From Sycon ciliatum (Eukaryota > Porifera > Calcarea > Leucosolenida > Sycettidae): a DNA stretch of 64,000 nt. The stretch's first letter is position 1, and each line of letters opens with the position of its first letter. Positions 32,545 to 44,535 of this stretch are shown in pieces. A program made the position numbers and the translations under genes. The stretch spans positions 50,225,395 to 50,289,394 of the forward strand of contig NC_088643.1 of assembly GCF_964019385.1 (NCBI RefSeq). The letters run 5' to 3'. The notes beneath the pieces are model-generated. The model was not told where the DNA came from and did not search any database. It saw only the letters and a program-made list of their open reading frames with translations.

Positions 32545-34625
32545 ACGATCCAAACACTCATGCGCGGTCTTTCTGCTGCACATGTGTACAAACACCAACG
32601 TAACTATGTAAAATGCCTTTCCAGATCCTGCCATCGCTGCTACATCCGCAACCTCCGTGCCACGATATCTCCCACAAACCCTCACCTCCCATCCCTCCCT
32701 GTGCTCATTCGTCAACTGCGAAATCCTACCAGTGCCCGGGTCATACCTTCGAAGATGGTGGGCCCCAGTGGTCGAACAAGCACCTCTCCGGCATCCATTG
32801 GTAACTTATTGAACCGCCACTTCGTCAGTGCTGGCTTGCAGGTTGACCCCGATGCTCCTATTCCCACTATTTCCTCCCTACCTCCACCAGCAACTACATT
32901 GCACTCCCTGATCATCACCTCATCGACTGTTCACAAGTATATTGCAAGACTGCCTCTGAACAAATCCCCCGGAGCTGATAGGATCACCAATGAGATCCTC
33001 AGGAAACTGAGCTACTCAATTGCCCGCCCACTCTCCATTCTTTTTAACCTTTCCCTCTCCTCCGGCACATTCCCGTCACGATGGAAGTCAGCCACTGTCA
33101 TTCCAGTGTACAAAAATAAAGGCGACAAGAACCACCCGTCTAATTACCGACCAATCTCCCTCCTGTCCTGCGTCTCCAAACTGCTAGAGAGAATAGTGTA
33201 CGACCGCTTGTACGACCATATCTCCCCTCTTCTTCACCCCGCACAATCTGGCTTCCGTCGTAAGGACAACACATCCCTGCAATTGTCCCGCATAATCCAA
33301 GACCTCTGCTCCCTAAAAGACCAGGCAGCGGCAGGTCTCCTGCATCTGTTTCTTCGACCTCTCCAAGGCCTTCGACACCGTGTGGCACAAGGGCCTGATC
33401 GCCAAACTTCGTGCCCATGGTGTCTTCGGCTCCCTACTCGCCTGGATAACTAGCTACCTCTTGGACCGAAATCAGTGCGTCACAGTAAATGGAACCTTAT
33501 CTGACCCCGAGTCTGTGACATCCGGAGTGCCCCAGGGCTCCATTTTAGGTCCCCTGCTCTTCCTAACATACGTTAATGACCTCCCCTATTCAGTTCCCAA
33601 TCTTTCTTTGTTTGCAGATGATACCACTGTCCTTGCTTCCTCCCCATCTCACGCCACCCTGTACCCCAAAGTTCAGACCTGTATCAACGACATTGTTCAC
33701 TGGATGAGCACTTGGTACCTTAAGCCAAATGTGACCAAAACCGAGCTCCTCCTTTTTCCCCCTCCCACAGATCCAGTGCCCATCTTCCACTTTCCCGATG
33801 ATCCCGGTCACCCTATCTCTGTAGCGCCCCACCATAAACACCTTGGCATTGTCATAGATTCCTCCCTCTCCTGGTCTCACCATGCTGATCATGTGTCGTC
33901 CAAAGTATGCCGATCTGTCGGCGTAATGTCAAGTCACTTGTCCCATTTGCCCCAAAATTGCCGGATTAATTTTTATAAATCATACATTCTTCCCCTCTTC
34001 ACGTACGGCTTCCCTGCCTGGTCCACCATTAACAAAACCCACATAGGTAAATTAGAAGTTCTCCATCGCCGTATACTGCGCATCATATTTCGTACTGATC
34101 GTTATATCTCAAATCTAGACTTGTATGCTGCTGCATCCACTACCACTCTGCAACATTACCTTGATGCTTCCACTTGAAGTGCACCCTGGCACATTCAATT
34201 TTTCTTGACCAGCACCCTGCTCATTTACAGTCCCTTAATTGGTTCAACTCAGGTGGCACCACCCGAAGCTGCGTTCGTCTCCCCTAGCTAGGTCTACCCT
34301 ATTCGTAAATTCCCCATTCTTTTCCTCCTACTCCACGTGGCTCCAACTGCCTCCCAGTGTTAGACAAGCTCCAGATATGCCCAAATTCCGTACCCTCGTC
34401 AGACAGCACTTCAGTATCTCCCAGTAAACAAAGTCACAGCCCCCACTTCCGCTGCAAAGCTCGCTGAGCATCCCATTGCTTTGTAAGTTGCTAATCCCTT
34501 CCCACTTTGTGTACGTGCTCTTCATTTTCTTTTTTTCTCTTCTTCCGTGGTTGGTCTCACCCTCTCCTCAATTCAATTGGCTGTCTTGACATGCCACGAG
34601 GTGCAGAAATAAATAAATAATAGAT
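32545..34625 (+). mobile_element. 5'-truncated CR1/L2/Jockey-like LINE
   Basis: Reverse transcriptase sequence followed by a 3' region that ends in an (AAAT)n-type tail at about 34,605-34,625. The 5' half with the endonuclease is missing. It is a different family from the zinc-finger LINE: the RT motifs differ and the tail is AAAT, not GT. Confidence 0.85.
32560..34427 (+). pseudogene. Frameshifted LINE reverse transcriptase
   Basis: Three consecutive frames make one protein. 32,560 to about 33,340 holds the RT fingers (NKSPGADRITNEIL, NYRPISLLSCVSKLLERI, SGFRRKDNTS). About 33,340-34,177 holds FFDLSKAFDTVWHKGL, SGVPQGSILGPLLFLTYVND and the catalytic FADDTTVLA, then the thumb (HKHLGIVIDSSLSW). 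About 34,178-34,427 holds the typical C-terminal signature (FFSSYSTWLQLPPSVRQAP...FRTLVRQHF). Shifts at about 33,340 and 34,180 break it. It cannot make a full enzyme. Confidence 0.85.
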
Positions 34626-34808
34626 AAATGTTACTTCATATTCATCAAATTTCTGGGGTGTGGCCCATCGTTAAGGAATAGTTGAAACAGTGAAACAAAA
34701 ATGCACAGTACCAAGGAATTGACAAGGTATTAGTATGCAGTGGGGCGCTGTAAGAAAGTGATGAGAAGAATGCAGGTGAAGAAAACAAAAGGGCCAGATA
34801 TAATAGAT

Positions 34809-34832
34809 GTGTGTGTGTTGTGTGTGTGTGTG

Positions 34833-34910
<78 letters not shown>

Positions 34911-34928
34911 GCGTGCGTGTGTGTGTGT
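34809..34928. repeat. (GT)n microsatellite
   Basis: About 120 bases of GT with a few TTGTG and GCG interruptions, beyond the tail of the CR1-like LINE. A short duplication (GTTAGTGCAACATAGAATCA) follows at about 35,017-35,060. Confidence 0.9.
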
Positions 34929-34949
34929 ATTTTGTGGAGTGTATAGCAG

Positions 34950-35831
34950 CACCGGTGAAAGGTGTTGGGAGAAAAGGTGGGAGAGATGTAGAATGCCTTG
35001 TCTGTGTGTGAACGTGTTAGTGCAACATAGAATCAGAATGTTAGTGCAACATAGAATCAGAATGAATAATTATTGTAGCTGGAATCGTACTTGTAGGTGT
35101 TGGGTGAAAGATGTAGACAACTGTTTGCGGCAGAGTATACGGTACAATGACTGAGATAGCACACACATACACCAAACATTAATGTGCCATTGTATGCAAC
35201 ATCACAGTCCATCACTACACCAAAATGCACCGCACTGTGTCCAGCAGTGCACCGATGACCATTGCTTCACGCATACGATAATGCGATAATTTACGACGGG
35301 CAACTGTGTGATTAGATTTGATGCTCCTGAGATGTGTGTAGAGGTTATAGCTTGCTATTGCTTTTGCTATTGCTATTGGTGATATTTTGCATAGTGGTCT
35401 CCCCATGGGGTGGCTGGTGCTTGAACTTTCGCTTCTGCAGTGCTGCTCAAACCTCTTCCTGGCAGGGCTCTCCGGAAAATCTCTTTAAAAAATGCAAGGA
35501 AGTAGAGAATTCAGGAAATGCTATATACAGTCATGCACTTATAGGGTGTATCAATGCTAACCAAATAAAAAATCCAAGCAATTGGTGTCGGTGAACCCAA
35601 GGAAAAATCCAAAACAACATGTTGGCTATGAGAAAGAACACCAAGGAAACTCAAATGAAAAAAATGAAAATAGAAAGGCTGACGAACAATGCTTTAAAAA
35701 GCACTCCGGGTGCCATGTGAACATAATTAGAACGCGAGGTCAGATGTGGCATCTATTGGCTTTCTGTTTTCGTACATGGCTGCATTTGATGGATGCGGCT
35801 ATGAGCTGCAAGGCATTAATCATGGCATTAA
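34950..35831. other. Intergenic sequence, nothing recognised
   Basis: No domain-bearing frame, clear repeat or RNA gene was found apart from the short duplication noted at its left edge. Confidence 0.4.
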
Positions 35832-36560
35832 TCATGGCCCTTTTACTGGGAGGTATGGATTGATGTACACTTCGTCGTTGTTGGAAGGCTGCAAGTCTTG
35901 GTAAAGATCATCTTCTGGTGGCGCTGGAAGGAGAGCTAGGGACACATCGTCAAGATGTCCATTGTCCGGATTGGCTGGTTTAAACCGTTTTTCATTACAG
36001 GTATTGCTGTTGACATAGACAGCTGTAGTGGGTACCAGGCGTTTCGTACGGGGAGGACAGTCATTGGTGAGAATTGACGCAGTGTTGATGTACTCCCCAG
36101 CGAAAGCTTCTTCACCATCTGTGAACTCATCCGTTGCACAATAGTAGACTTCGGTGTCGTCACTAGGTGCTCCTAGGGTATCACCGCCCTTAATTGTACA
36201 ATAAATCATTGTGATTATAGGTATGTTGATTGTCTTCTTGCTCTGCACACTTGCTGGTGATCATGGTAGAAACATCAATTTGAGCCGTGCCTGTCCTACC
36301 ACACGCTGCTGGCACATCCTGTGGAAGCAGATTTCCTCCATCATTGCCTGATTTCCTGTGCCCAGTGGTGTCCACCCAGCCTAGCGTTGTTGTGGTTGCT
36401 GCCTCTGCTGTAAAATGTTGATCCAATCCCGTATTCCCAGCAATTGGTAGGGCGGAACTCTCCGTCAGAGAGGTTGTATAAGTATTCCCTGTCATTGGGT
36501 CCATGGGTACATGTACATCCAGACTTGGTAGACAGCCAAGGGCTTCAAGGTGGTTAGGCA
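35832..36560 (-). pseudogene. Paralogous cytoplasmic tail of the lectin receptor
   Basis: Minus-strand frames resemble the last exon of the receptor at 29,464-30,098: VPMDPMTGNTYTTSL against its APMGTQTGDTYTAL; EVYYCATDEFTDG against EAYYCSTDEFTDG; EYINTASILT against EYANTASVLM; and the end LYQDLQPSNNDEVYINP against FYQSLQAPLDDQVYMKL. The spacing of the two final tyrosines is conserved, but the second motif is YINP, not YxxL. The frame breaks near 36,190-36,200. No lectin or transmembrane exon is visible beside it. It is probably a decayed duplicate, or a gene with an assembly error. Confidence 0.7.
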
Positions 36561-36894
36561 GCAGTGAGAAAGAATAAAATACGTACACAGTAAGTAAATT
36601 GCCCATTCGGATAGAATACAGGAAATGAAAACCAGATGGTGGCAGAATTTAGGATTAAACTCACTTTTAAAACACACACACACATAATATCAAGGCAGGT
36701 CATTTTTGGAGTAACCAAAACGTTTTCTCGTGACGCTCATCAGCGGCCATGGTCTGGTCAGGCGGTTACCCCAATTTTTCTTATGTAGATTGCTAGCAAT
36801 TGGATAAGAAACTCCCAATTTCGGAAAATTTATGCAGAAAGTGATCACGAGTTTCCTGTTGTTTTGATGCTGGATTTTTTCAGGCGTGCTGCGA

Positions 36895-37090
36895 CCCACA
36901 GTTAATTGGGAACGCGTGGCCTGGCACGAGGGAAACATGGATGCCGTGAATGGAATTTTCGGTCTTTGACCACTTTGTGGTGGGTCTGATCTACTCACCT
37001 CCCACAGCTTGGAAACTGCATCTGCACCTTGATCCAAGAGGGTGGTGGCGTTCCTGCGGAAGCGGAAAACTGCGAACCGTGAATTTTTTT
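36895..37090. repeat. Interspersed repeat, copy 2
   Basis: A direct-orientation copy of 9940-10,160, with clear but imperfect identity, ending near GCGAACCGTGAA. Confidence 0.7.
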
Positions 37091-37800
37091 TGAAGCTGGC
37101 AAAACGGTGTTTTGAAACAATTCTTCTTTTCTTTTGCAACTGTGGCACTGCTACTAAGTCTTGTTGAAGACTGTACAAGTACGTATACATTAGCACTTTA
37201 GCAGTGTTGAGAGACCGGGCATACATGTACCTGCATTTTTGCACTGGCTTTGACATTGTTGCGGTGTACTTGACGGAGCATCGTCGGTGATGGTTACAGC
37301 CATTCTAGATATGTGAACGACAATAATGACATTAGCACCATGTTAGTATGTATGTTAACATAGCACCATGAAGAATTCAAGGAGGGCACACTAGGGATAA
37401 TAGTAGCTGATAGCTGGAAACCAATCACACTTTTACAGTCACATCAAGCCAAGATGCATCGATACAATCATGTATGAATTCGGAATACTATACAGCGACG
37501 GTATACAGTGAAGTTACTGCGATCACAGATTCATTGAAGAACTGAAACTGGTTGTGGGGCTCAGTGAAAACGAAGCACAGCCATAATTATAAACCTTCAA
37601 CTTGCAGATGGTTTGGAGCACGTCCAGTTAATGAGTATCTCATATTCCAGGGCTTTAACACAGGGCTGTAGCACCCGGCCTGGCCGGTTCGCGCATGGCC
37701 GGACCTTATTGCGAAAAAGGTTGACCCGTCCAATCGACCCTTTGCACAATAACGGTCACGTGATCCGAGACGGGGCATCCTCTTCGATTTTTGTGCAGAG
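37091..37800. other. Intergenic sequence, nothing recognised
   Basis: Short frames are open but none shows a domain. Confidence 0.4.
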
Positions 37801-37806
37801 TATCAG

Positions 37807-38013
37807 TTGTTGAGCATGGTGGAACACTGTATTTCAGTTTCCATTTTGGAGATGGAGGAGAGAGTGTCGAGTGGTTTGCCGTCGATGGCTGTGAAACTCG
37901 TGGACGAACTGTCAAATGAAGAATGGTCTGTGAAGGAACTGAACAGTTTTCTGCTGAATGAGGGTGCGTATCTGTCTGGAAAAAGAAGGAGTTGTTGGAG
38001 AGGTAAGTTTTCC
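37807..38013 (+). pseudogene. SAP-like domain fragment
   Basis: The frame encodes LSNEEWSVKELNSFLLNEGA and then YLSGK, after which a shift by one base would read KKELLERV up to a good donor (AG/GTAAGT at 38,005). EL-x2-FL-x3-GA-x2-SGKK-x-ELLER fits the SAP helix-turn-helix pattern, so one base seems lost in the A-rich run. SAP domains are common in transposon-derived and DNA-binding proteins of invertebrates. Weak call. Confidence 0.3.
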
Positions 38014-38523
38014 GCATTCAGTGGATATTTCGGATTACTGTAGATTGAAATTTATTTTTATTTTCTCTACCTTCTCTCCCCTGTCGATGTAGAGAACACT
38101 TCTCTATGCAGAAGCCTGATGCTCCTAGAACTAAGAAGGGCACCACTTCCTCGAGTGTACCTTCATCATGCCCAACATTTCATGCGTCCCAGTGGATGAG
38201 TGATGAACCTCTGTTTCCCAGAGTGAGTGCCACAGCATGCTTGCTTGTCTCCAACGCAGGGGCAAGTCGCCGACGACAGTGAAGAGGGAGCTGATGGAGT
38301 AGTACAAGTGAACAGGCCCGTGGATAGTGTCCATGAGTTTTACTTTGGTGGCTATGTGCATAATGTGAAAGTCTGTCATATCGTGCACACAGCCACAGCT
38401 CGCACTCAGATGACTTTCTCCGCACACCTGAACGATGAGGCTGCGTCTCTCTCCACTTCAACATCAACAGCTCGAGCAGCGCCAGCAAGCAGTCGATCTT
38501 CCAATAGCGAAGACAGGGATGGG

Positions 38524-38716
38524 TCATGCCTTTTTCTCAAGCTCCAGAGTCTCTTGGCAGGGCGTTCCATATCTTCGCAAAAGCAAGGTCGGATGAAAGT
38601 CGTCATGGATAAAGTGTTCCGAGCACAACACTGGGAACGATATCGCAGCACTGCGGCCCTCTTCTCGCCAGATAGCCAGGATTCCAGAGTGTGGAATGCC
38701 AGCATCACCAGGGAAC
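38524..38716 (-). pseudogene. THAP-like zinc finger fragment
   Basis: The minus-strand frame HAFPGDAGIPHSGILAIWRE followed 7-10 residues later by VLCSEHFIHDDF matches the second half of a THAP domain (F-H-x-F-P and C-x2-H-F plus DF). The first Cys pair is not in the same frame: an acceptor-like CTAAG lies just upstream, so the N-terminal half would be in another exon or lost. It may be an exon of an unrecognised gene or a relic of a P-element-type transposase. Confidence 0.4.
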
Positions 38717-39257
38717 GCATGGAAAAACAAGTGGGTTCCTTAGACTAACGTTAGGGATGACGGTTGCTGCAAACAAGAACCCAACAGTGGTCCTTGGAAA
38801 GCGTTTCGGAACTTCTTCCTTCAGAACTAAAAAAACTTCAAATAAAAAAGGCTGCGGAGTACATACATGAACATCGCGTCGGGACCGTGAAAACACAGCC
38901 TGTCACAGGAAACTTGATCACGTCCTGCAGCAAACCACGCATGCTGGTTGCATGCCAAGTGTGCAGCGCGTGCACAGCATGCCCCGTCTCGACCCCTCTC
39001 GCTTATTGTGCAAAGGGTCTATTCTTGCAATACGGATTACGTCAATAATGTTCACCTCTGGTCAAGTATCCAATTTGAGCAGACCACCTGGAATCCCCGT
39101 GCTACGGTTCTATTCTCACCTTTTCTTTCGTCGCCGACCCACAAAAGCCAAGGTGAGGATCGTGATGATGATGACGAGAGCACAACATACTACCACTGAA
39201 GGTATTACAGCAACGTGGGTAGGCTGGCTTGGACTGCTTGAATGTCTTGTAGAAAAG

Positions 39258-39882
39258 AACTGCAGATCATGATGTATGGCGTACAACACTCAACAGTACT
39301 ACACGACTTTCCGTAACAGCAAGAGTACATAAACCACGTTTATGGAATTAAATAGAGATCCACAAAAGGTGTTTGATAGCCCTTTCCCAAAGATGCTCGC
39401 CACTTCTTTCGCAACTTTTCGTTGCCGTTGGTTTGGAAAAAATCGCAACCTTCGCAACTTTCTTCATTTTCGCGAACTACCTCTCAACCTTTCCGCAACC
39501 TTGGCCCCATGGCATGGGTCAGAAGGTCAAGTCAAAGACTACATGTCGATATGTCGGACAAATGCATACACGCACGTTTCTCGCGTGCTCTCACTGCAGT
39601 TTCAGATTCATTTCAGACTCAGAGAAACAGTAGAGTCTACACACTGTAGCGTGGGTCGCAGCACGGCTGGAAAAAATCCTTCCGCTTCCAAGCAGGACTT
39701 GAACCTGGTAGATCTACCCTCTGTTTCTCAATCATGGTCTTAGACCATCCCACTATGCCTGCCTACATACATAACATAAACATGGTTTAATTACAAAAAC
39801 GTGGTTTATGTACTCTTGCTGTTACCATGGTTACGGAAAGTCGTGTAGTACTGTAGTACGCCATACATCATGATCTGCAGTT
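39258..39882. mobile_element. Fold-back element with ~80-bp inverted ends
   Basis: AACTGCAGATCATGATGTAT and the following bases to about 39,339 are repeated inverted at about 39,799-39,882 (ending ATCATGATCTGCAGTT). The interior contains a copy of the 10,163-10,487 repeat (39,346-39,652) and a tRNA-like segment. One motif (GCAAGAGTACATAAACC) recurs at about 45,534-45,552. Confidence 0.8.
39688..39760 (-). repeat. tRNA-like segment (SINE or tRNA relic)
   Basis: The minus strand carries TGGTCTAAGAC (A-box-like, 10 of 11 positions) and GGTTCAAGTCC (perfect B-box), about 30 bases apart. It does not fold into a good cloverleaf. Confidence 0.45.
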
Positions 39883-40656
39883 CAGGCTTTTCTCTCTCCC
39901 CCCCCCCCCCCCCCCCCCTCTCAATGCCTACAATGTAATGGTGCGGTCCATGATGAAGACATACACCGCTAAAAACACACCCGCACTTCAGCTGGTAGCA
40001 CATGGCATGGCAGTGCAACAGCCACAGCAGTGAAATCTGGACTGATGTACACTTGCGGTGGGGGGGGGGGGGGGGGGGGGATTAAGAGCCAATGTCGACT
40101 ACCTCATGCAGTCATGGCAAGCTGAGTGCCATTTCGTGGCATTGCAAATATTCGTATGATTTTCTCTGAATTGTAAATTGACACAACTGTAGAATGAAGA
40201 GCCGTGATTAAAAGGGAACTCATGGTTTCTAAGAGGATTGGAAACATCGTGAGGATTCGCTTGGTTTGTGTCGGCCAGCCGGATAGCCTGAGCTATAGAA
40301 GCTATGAAAAATTCTGAAATAACTGGCGTCATCTGGGTAACAATTGTCAACAAAAAATAGCAGATGAGTGAAACTGTTCGGATCTTCCCAAGTTGTACAT
40401 TGTACTGTTGAGATACCGAATTCAAAAAAATCAATACAAAAATACAAAAAAAACTGTATCGAGTGCTCTGGTCCACAGAAAGAAAACAGTCGATTACGAT
40501 AAAGTTTTAAGTCGGATATGGTTGGAAGCTTCTCTTGAAATACTATATCTGCCGCTAGAGTTAGAGTTTTCGATGGACATTTCTCGCATGGAAATGTTCT
40601 CAAGGGTATACAATGCCTTTCGCAAACTTTGGAACCAAGCCTCCCGGATGATTATC
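39883..40656. other. Repeat-poor stretch with G/C homopolymers
   Basis: A poly-C tract (39,900-39,919) and a poly-G tract (about 40,062-40,080) flank unremarkable sequence. A minus-strand frame at 40,099-40,476 is hydrophobic but has no domain I can name. Confidence 0.4.
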
Positions 40657-40977
40657 ACCGTAAAGTACCGCGAGAGCGCCCCACCATCGCGTCCTTTCGT
40701 GGTCGTGTTGTGGAGGTGGCGCCCTGTCCGTAGGTGATACGACGCTTACATGTACCTAGTACACACGTTGCACGTTATGCAGTCAATCCATACTCAATTT
40801 CCTTCGAGCGGGTGTGGGCTCCACACAAAACATGCGAAGTGTTACCTTGTACACTGAAGTTCTCATACTAAACAAATTTGTAGTGCTCTGCCACACGATT
40901 TCCCTTCTCTTGGCTGAAAAAACAAGGTGGCATGGTGTGCTTCCGTGAGACAGGGCGCTCTCGCGGTACTTAACGGT
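40657..40977. mobile_element. MITE-like element with ACCGTAAAGTACCGCGAGAG ends
   Basis: The 25-bp end ACCGTAAAGTACCGCGAGAG followed by CGCCC (40,657-40,681) is repeated inverted at 40,953-40,977 with one mismatch. About 320 bp, no coding capacity. Confidence 0.75.
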
Positions 40978-41156
40978 ATTTTTTTTTAAAGATTCAAACG
41001 CATGGCCATTGAGAACAACAGGCAATGGCCCAACATGCATAGAGTGTGATTTTATACATAGCTCAAGCTTTACTCAATCTCCGGACAGCTAGCAGCTAAA
41101 TCAAGGTTTAAAAAATTGCTCCAGAAATAGAGAAGAATATCGAGAGAATGTCGAAA

Positions 41157-44100
41157 TCAAACTCCGGGGCTGGTTCTCAATCGGAATTTGTAGCGCCATG
41201 TGGTCAGTGTAAACAGTCCTTTGCCAAGGAGAATAACACCAACCAGCGAGAAGAAGAAGTAGTGGACGCCGCCGGGTCCTGAGTCATGGTAGAATGTCGA
41301 CGCCGAGTAGGACACTAGCAGAGCCATCAGGCCGGCGCTCAGCAAACCGGAGATGCCAGACATTGTGTACACCAGGGCGATGCACAGGCCTTTCATTGTC
41401 TTCGGCGACTTGGCATAAGCGAATTCCAGGGCTGGACACGAAGAAGTGTGTAAGTGTGTGTGCAAAGACCACATGCACACACAGAAAGAACAATGGTGTC
41501 AAACACATGCCCCAGAAAGACCATCACTCTACCCAGTTGATCAGACATTAACGCACACGATGTTTACAATGCCAACATCACGGGCAAAACAGCCCAAATG
41601 TGGTAATATTAGCAGTGCTTTCAGCCAGGTTTTTGTAGAAATATGAGGTTTTCTTTATAAATCCCATCTCTCTGACGTTCACACGTCTCTTCAATACTTT
41701 ATGATCTACTCCATGCCCGTTCATCTGAGGAGAACTTTCCCCTTTGACTGCATTTGCTGACTTGGTGCATCAAGTCTCAAAATTGCACAGAAGAGCACAA
41801 CAATTATCCGCTTTTTCCAGAATGGACATAGTAAACGTCTTTTAAATTACGTTCTACCACGTCGCCCTTCAACAGATTTCCAGTTTCGAATGACCTATTG
41901 TGAGAACTTTGAAATTCGCAAAAGCTGCAACCTCTGATGTACTATTTGTGTGTGGGGGGGGGAGGCAATAATCATCATGCTATACCCCCCCCCCCTCCCC
42001 CCCCCCACACACACCCCACCCCAAGAATGTGCACGTCTGCATGGGTGTTCTGTGGGGCTTCTGCAACAGCAGAGATAACAGAGACCCGTATAATTACGTG
42101 CAGGGTTTCTCTTCTTGTGGTGGGGAGTATACTGTACGTGTCCTGCCTGAGCAAACGCTTTTAAAGTCACAAGTAATACAACACACGGATGGCAACAGAT
42201 ACTGACTACTGACTACTGACTCATGAGTCAAGATAGAACAGCATTCCCACTCACCGGATATGTAGACAAGTGTCTCTGCAACCCCTGATAAGATATACTG
42301 GGGTAGCTGCCAGAAGATAGGCAAGTTGGAAGCAGTATGGTTGTGGTTGAAAAGCACCGGGTCGATAATTGTCGTTTGGTTCCAGCGGTCAGGCTTGCGA
42401 CGCTGCATTTCGACAACGGCAGCGCACAGCACGCTGAGCGCCGCCACGATCATGCCGATTCCCATCCGCCTGAAGAGGGTAATGCGCCAGCGTGCTAAGC
42501 GCTCCAGACGCGGGTACACCACGCCGTGAAACACCGGTATGCACACCACAATGGACAGGCAGCTGACGGCGGCTATTGTACCGGACGGAACGAACGGCTT
42601 CTGCAGTGACGGGCCCAGCGGGGTGTCTTCATCTCTTGGTATCACTGGCTTCATCAGAGTTCCCTGGGCAGTGAAAGTAGTGATCGTCTGCACGTGTCAT
42701 CAACAAGCAATAGCATAACGATACAGGCAGATTTTAAAAACTAAAATAACACGGCATGTGCTCATATAAATTAAAAGTGCCGAGTGTAAGTGATCATGTC
42801 CGGTATCCAATTCTTTTAGTCCTCAAATCAGAACACTCTCACGCGGTATCACACTGCCGGCTGAGTTGATCAAAGTAACTATGGTAACTCTAGTAACAGT
42901 TAAAAATTATTTTTAAAGTTATATATCAATCGTCTGTGCTCTATCCAAAGTGGACGGGGCAAACCGAGGCCACTTTCATTGTGAACGTCCTTGACACTGC
43001 TTTAGCCCTTGACGCCTTAGTTTTGTCATTGCCATGCTCACTGGCGAGAGTGACTGATGGAGATTAGCACATACATGTACATAAGTCACATGCTTATGTT
43101 GTCTGATGATTGGTTTTTGCCATGAAACTCTGAGTTACAACAAAAAACAGCCCTATATACTTCCTTTTGTGTACCTCTTGCGTAAGTCACATGCACGCAT
43201 GTACTGGTATAATCTGTGATCGTTGGCAGGGGTGACAAAGGGAAATGCGCACATGATTGTATAAGTAGTCCCATGCACGGCGCATGCAGTGCATTGTACC
43301 TGTGACATGATAGTGTAAGTAGTTCCATGCACGGCGCATGCAGTGCATTGTACCTGTGACATGATAGTGTAAGTAGTCCCATGCACGGCGCATGCAGTGA
43401 ACTGTACCTGTGACATGATAGTATGAGTAGTCCCATGCACGGTGCATGCAGTGCATTGTACCTGTGACATAATCACACTGTAGAAGAGCATGGGAATCAG
43501 TACCAGCAGCAAATTGTAGAAGTTGCGCGCATCCACCACATCATTGCTGGAGTGCGTACCTCCGTGCTCAGTATCAGCATATGAGAGAAAACCAGTCCAC
43601 TTCTTGCACTTGGCCAGTGTTTCTTCCGTAGTGCTCATGCGCCTCGCTCTGGGCTCGGGATGCAGCCGTCGCCGCTGCTTCCGCCACACCCGAAAGGCAT
43701 CGAGATAAACACTGAACACCTGCACAATGCCACCCTCATCTGTCAGATGCTGCGTAGAAAAGAGAGTACGCTTGCAGCAGTGTAGCAGAACAATGGATAG
43801 TCCATACGACACAAACACTGGCATGAATCCAACGAAGAATCCACAGTTGACCTGAAAGAAGGACACTAAGCTCATATTGATCAACGCCGACATGTTTATC
43901 CACCAGTAGTACAATGGGAAGAACTCTTTAGCTTTCTGCACAGTTTCACCACGCCGCCAAAACTGATCCATGCCGAGTACAACAATAGATCCACGTATGG
44001 CAGCCATTCCCAGGCCGACGAGTACCAAACCGAGCAGCACCAGTACTTGCAGCATGGTTCTCCTCTTCGCGTTCGGCATGCCAGTTTGGCTAGCGATGGT

Positions 44101-44535
44101 GCTGCCGCTCTCCTGGAAGTAGGTCACACCGGCCGAACACAGCATTGACGCAGCACCCAGCAGCTGCAGGGCCAGGCCCATGTGTAGCATAGCGTACCGA
44201 CTGCACTTGGTGTCCGTTAGCGCACCAGTCACAACTGACAGGACCTGTGGAATATTTGCGACGAATAATTCAGCCATGTTGATCTGCGCAGGAGACCACT
44301 CCAATAGGCCATGATACTCCAGAAAAAACCCTAGATTCGTCAGCAAGCCCTCAGATATTGACAGCGCAGAAATCAGAATCACCCAATTAGACGGATGCCA
44401 GTTCCACCGGTGCAGGAACGACTTTGTCGTTTTTCCACTTCCAGCAGCATGCTGCTCGCCTTCATCTTGACTGGTGAAATTATGTACCGTAGATCTCGCT
44501 GAGTTTAGAAGGGGAGTACTCTCTGATAGCGACAT
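41157..44535 (-). CDS. SLC15/POT-family transporter, gene A
   Basis: Three exons: 44,535-43,462, 42,687-42,255 and 41,431-41,157; phases 0 and 1 join exactly to 593 residues. The protein belongs to the proton-coupled oligopeptide transporter (PTR2/SLC15) family, nearest in layout to the peptide/histidine transporters A3/A4, and should be a 12-helix membrane protein. Family features include GLGMAAIRGSIVVLGMDQF (the conserved G-DQF loop), FFPLYYWWINMSALI, LPIFWQLPQYILSGVAETL and ALEFAYAKSPKTMKGL. The ExxER motif of helix 1, used in proton coupling by many family members, is not present: the site reads ISEGLLTNLGFF. Exon 1 starts with a cytoplasmic segment ending SESTPLL-type, with a possible dileucine sorting signal near residues 3-10. 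Its donor lies in a 54-bp minisatellite. It is tandem with the laminin-G gene upstream and related to genes B and C. Confidence 0.92.
43247..43468 (-). repeat. 54-bp minisatellite that duplicates the gene A splice donor
   Basis: Four units of 54 bases span the exon 1/intron 1 border. Each repeats ATGTCACAG|GTACA(A/G), giving candidate donors after 43,462, 43,408, 43,354 and 43,300. The unit is 18 codons long and stays open in the frame of exon 1 through every copy. Confidence 0.9.

Noticed and set aside
40099-40603. Hydrophobic minus-strand frames that suggested a 7-transmembrane fragment
   Set aside because: Overlapping frames in conflict, no family motif, no exon borders I could defend.
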